Part shown: one piece after another, positions 60,780-64,000 of the stretch
Layout of the letters: every line of letters starts with the position of its first letter
Position numbering within the stretch: position 1 is the stretch's first letter
Source of the DNA: Volvox africanus
Taxonomy: Eukaryota; Chlorophyta; Chlorophyceae; Chlamydomonadales; Volvocaceae
Assembly (NCBI GenBank): GCA_030268105.1
Contig: BSDZ01000094.1
Location: 4,932,501-4,996,500 of the forward strand
DNA: 64,000 nt
Direction: 5' to 3'
Position numbers and translations under genes: made by a program
Notes under the pieces: model-generated
Seen by the model: the letters and a program-made list of their open reading frames with translations, nothing else
What the model was told of the DNA's origin: nothing
The model's database searches: none

Positions 60780-63700
60780 ATGATTCATTACGAACATCGT
60801 TACTGGGGCTTGCCCCTACTTGGTCGCCTGCATGGCAGTGCTTTTCCGCGCGCAATCTTGTTTGCAAGTCTTGCGGCACTTGAGACAGCCCTACTGTTCC
60901 AGTTTTTGCCTAAATATGTCACCATGGCGCTGAAGAACCCAACAATTTTCCAGATATTCGGCTATGTTGTAGGCTTTGCGCTGGTGGTCAGGCAAGGCGA
61001 ACCAGGGGAGAACCTGCATGTAACATGCCGCTCACAGTGATCGGCCAACAGATACACACAAAACATGTGTTCAGGCATGACTGTTACGGCACGACTAAAA
61101 TGCCCCTGGAGTTCCAGGTTCTACCCCGACCGAGAGCGGGCCAAAGACCCTAAGTTGAGGGCTGGGTGCCCCCATGTCGATGGACGGTGACGACCCCAAT
61201 TAAAATGACCTGCGAGCTGACCAGGAGCGGAGTTGATGCCTTAGTTGATTCGGCAGATTCGGCTGGATGCCGGCGGTGGGTGCTGAACCTGGGGAAAAGC
61301 ACTGATTTCGGAGAAGTCGGCATGGGAGACTGGATGAGGGTGCCCCGAAACACTGGGGAAGGTAGGGACTGCCAGGTTAGTGGCCACGGGTGATGTACCC
61401 CCCTTTCCCACACACAACAAAACGTACTTTCATATATACGAAGTTTAATTAAGGAAACTTTACCGCAAATGAAACCGTTCACTGCAGGAGCAGCCTCAGC
61501 TACAACCGCTTCTGGGACCACACCATGTTGCAATCTGTCACAGGCAGGCTATCGTATTTTAAAATTGAGGTACGTCTTCGGTATGATGTTCAAAAGCTAG
61601 GTGAACCCTGGTCGCGAAGGTAGGGCGTGATCGTAAGGCGTGATGTACCCAGCCCTAAGTTGAGGGCTGGGTGCCCCCATGTCGATGGACGGTGACGACC
61701 CCAATTAAAATGACCTGCGAGCTGACCAGGAGCGGAGTTGATGCCTTAGTTGATTCGGCAGATTCGGCTGGATGCCGGCGGTGGGTGCTGAACCTGGGGA
61801 AAAGCACTGATTTCGGAGAAGTCGGCATGGGAGACTGGATGAGGGTGCCCCGAAACACTGGGGAAGGTAGGGACTGCCAGGTTAGTGGCCACGGGTGATG
61901 TACCCCCCTTTCCCACACACAACAAAACGTACTTTCATATATACGAAGTTTAATTAAGGAAACTTTACCGCAAATGAAACCGTTCACTGCAGGAGCAGCC
62001 TCAGCTACAACCGCTTCTGGGACCACACCATGTTGCAATCTGTCACAGGCAGGCTATCGTATTTTAAAATTGAGGTACGTCTTCGGTATGATGTTCAAAA
62101 GCTAGGTGAACCCTGGTCGCGAAGGTAGGGCGTGATCGTAAGGCGTGATGCACGTTCAACTCTTCGCCTAATCGTGCACGCAATCATTACCTAAACAGAG
62201 GTGAAAGTGCAAAATTGTAAACCTCCTTGTAGGTTTCAGCATATGATCGGCTCATCTTGCACACTCGCCCACCCTAAACTCCCATCCGACAGACCATTGC
62301 CGCGGACCTAGGGAGCATGGACCATGAGACTGCCTCGCCCGCAGAGAAAAGGGCCGCACACAGGTTGCAGTAAAATGATACCTGAGGTTATAGCATTTGC
62401 AACTCTTTTTATCCTCAACCGAACATAAACGCAAAGCTGAAAACTACGAAACTCCCATGTTGTTAACATAATCCATCAGGAAATTCAAAACTCAGTAAAA
62501 TGCTGTCGTTTATGGCTTGGGGCTCCCTTATGTTGGATTCCTGTGCCCGGTGCCGTTGTATAGTTCACACGCTTTCGGGTTGTGTTGTATTCCGCTATGT
62601 GCCGCTTCCGGTATGGGCTGCTTTGGCGTGCTTTGGCCCCAATCCAATTACAGCTAGTGCACTGGCGCGGCTGCTTGAACCCCCTGATCAGTTGGATTGC
62701 ATAAGGCTCATACGTCCTCGCGAGAGAGGCATTCGTACAAAGGGGTTTGAAATGCACAAACACACAACCTTGATTCCCATCTGACGCACTAAGAACGCTG
62801 GAAGGTTTGAAACTCCTAACGGAGCTGCAGAAATCGGATAAAAACAACAAAGGGTTAATATATATCCTCTAAACCATAAAAAGCTTAGCAAGGCATAATC
62901 GCGGCCTAGGTTCCAGGACAACTCGCAACTCATTTCCTCATGCTATACTGCCCCGTGGTGCTCCGTTGCTAAGAGATCCAATACGCACCGGCACGGGCCG
63001 GATCCCCTTGTTTACCAGGTTTTACAACAAGCTGCTGCACCTGGTCAGTCTGATGTTCGGTCTTCTGGTCAAACATCTGCGAAGAGATTTCGACCAGTCC
63101 ACCATGTATACGCACGATATGGCGGGCAAGCCACCTTACATGGTATGTTGCCCCCAGGCCCAGCGTTCACGTGTGGTACAGTATCCAGGATCACTGCCGC
63201 CTTTTTGCTGCGACAATGCGGTGCATTCATTATCGCGCCAAAATGTACTTGTTCACATCATCTCGTGAACAGCCCCTGATGACAACGTCATCTGTCATGA
63301 CGATGATCCATGATTGCGTGAACCCGGTCCCCCCGAACCACAAGGAGATATAGCTCTCCCTGCTCTTTCAGGACTCAAACGAGGCGGTGCGCAGCTGGAG
63401 CCGCTGGGAGGTCTTCGTGGCGCGTGTAATAGCCCTGAATGATCTCTTCGAAATCCATAACCCGCAGCAGTAAGCCGTACCTCCTTCAGGGGCATAATGT
63501 ACGACGACGGCCAGAGGCCAAGGCCGGTCTCTGGCGGGCCTTTTGCCCCTTTGCTGATTCGCTGTAACCAGAGTTCTTGAGGGATTGTTCTTCAGCTGCC
63601 CACAGTCACGACACACGTACGAGCCGTGTTTCTGTGTGCTGTTCAGGTTTTGGACTTTGGTTTTGAAGGAGGGTTCTGCTTCTTCTCTTTAAATGGAAGC

Positions 63701-63888
63701 CCTTTTGTAACTGGATTTAAGCAAATGGATCTGAATTGGCGGTTTGTGTTCTCTCCAGGCAGGCTGAGATTCCAGTGATTGGGGGACTCAGCGCGGATGA
63801 GCGCATGCGGCTAGCAGACTTGGTGCCTACGCCGGCGATGAAGGGTATGGACACGGGGTCCCTGGCCACGAGTAACGGTATTCATTAA
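60780..63888 (+). CDS. Bestrophin-family anion channel, internal exon(s) unresolved, possibly 3' partial
   Basis: Exons: 60780-60991, 61488-61569 (and an identical copy 61993-62074), 63019-63142, 63372-63469 and 63759-63888. The ATG opens MIHYEHRYWGLPLLGRLHGS AFPRA, a typical bestrophin start. A membrane helix and NPTIFQIFGYVVGFALVV follow, then SSLSYNRFWDH, the conserved Arg/Ser-Tyr-x-Arg-Trp region. Later exons give LLHLVSLMFGLLVKHLRRDF, RSWSRWEVFVARVIALNDLF and EIPVIGGLSADERMRL. The first intron has a GC donor (AG|GCAAGG) that restores VVRSSLSYNRF exactly. Phase does not match between the 61569 donor and the 63019 acceptor, so at least one exon between them is missing from this model. The last frame ends in TAA at 63886-63888, but a GTATTC donor just before it could lead to exons outside the window. 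The family forms chloride/bicarbonate channels; several algal members sit in thylakoid membranes. Localisation here is unknown. Confidence 0.72.
61148..62150. repeat. 498-bp tandem duplication within the bestrophin gene
   Basis: 61148-61645 and 61653-62150 appear identical, with a 505-bp period and a 7-bp spacer (tacccag). Each copy carries the intron 1 end and the second exon (82 nt). Confidence 0.92.
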
Positions 63889-64000
63889 GGCCTGGGGGAA
63901 AAGACGGGGTGTCGGAGCAGTTGCGGACGGTTGAGGGGTAGCGAGGGGGAGTTTGGCCAAATCTTTAATGATATCGTCCATTGGAGGGTTGTGTTTTCCC

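Noticed and set aside
61150..62038. Two identical 127-codon minus frames
   Set aside because: They are the antisense of the duplicated bestrophin intron/exon block, not genes.

Overview
This is nuclear DNA of a green alga, almost certainly a volvocine (Volvox/Chlamydomonas relatives). The evidence is intron-rich genes with GT-AG and some GC-AG introns, long Ala/Gln/Gly homopolymer tracts, (AC)n, (TG)n and AT-rich microsatellites inside introns, ciliary and photosynthetic-lineage gene families, and a gene that resembles the volvocine-specific VARL (regA/rls) family. No prokaryotic operon logic, rRNA, tRNA or CRISPR array was seen. Exon boundaries below were assembled by hand from splice signals, reading phase and family similarity. 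Where the summed exons are a multiple of three this is stated.

Layout, left to right. (1) 1-4328, minus: a SANT/Myb-like nuclear protein with poly-Ala tracts, cut by the left edge. (2) 8082-9585, minus: a C2-domain protein whose 3' end was not found. (3) 11279-17292, minus: a VARL/SAND-like regulator with a duplicated exon encoding the second half of its domain, and two lesions (in-frame TAG, 11-bp tandem duplication) in its last coding region. (4) 19335-26663, minus: a CEP83 (CCDC41)-like centriolar/transition-fibre coiled-coil protein, 17 exons. (5) 27112-31478, plus: an aldo/keto reductase, 9 exons, divergent from CEP83 across a 448-bp shared promoter region; one intron holds a Copia reverse-transcriptase relic. 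(6) 32200-35960, plus: a large F-box/LRR-like protein. (7) 38510-47004, minus: a UBE3A/E6AP-type HECT ubiquitin ligase with a Gly/Ala-rich insertion in the HECT domain. (8) 47860-50836, minus: the Tudor splicing factor SPF30/SMNDC1, 7 exons. (9) 53103-60460, plus: a guanylate-binding protein (GBP) GTPase fused to a long coiled coil with 28-residue repeats and a SAP-like C-terminus, 20 exons. (10) 60780-63888, plus: a bestrophin-like channel with a 498-bp tandem duplication carrying its second exon; it may run off the right edge.

The genes do not form one pathway. They are a typical mix of housekeeping genes (splicing, ubiquitin, basal body, redox, anion transport) around one candidate lineage-specific developmental regulator. 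The most unusual items are the VARL-like gene (duplicated half-domain exon plus disrupted 3' coding region), the duplicated 82-nt bestrophin exon that cannot be included twice in frame, and at least four introns that read best as GC-AG.
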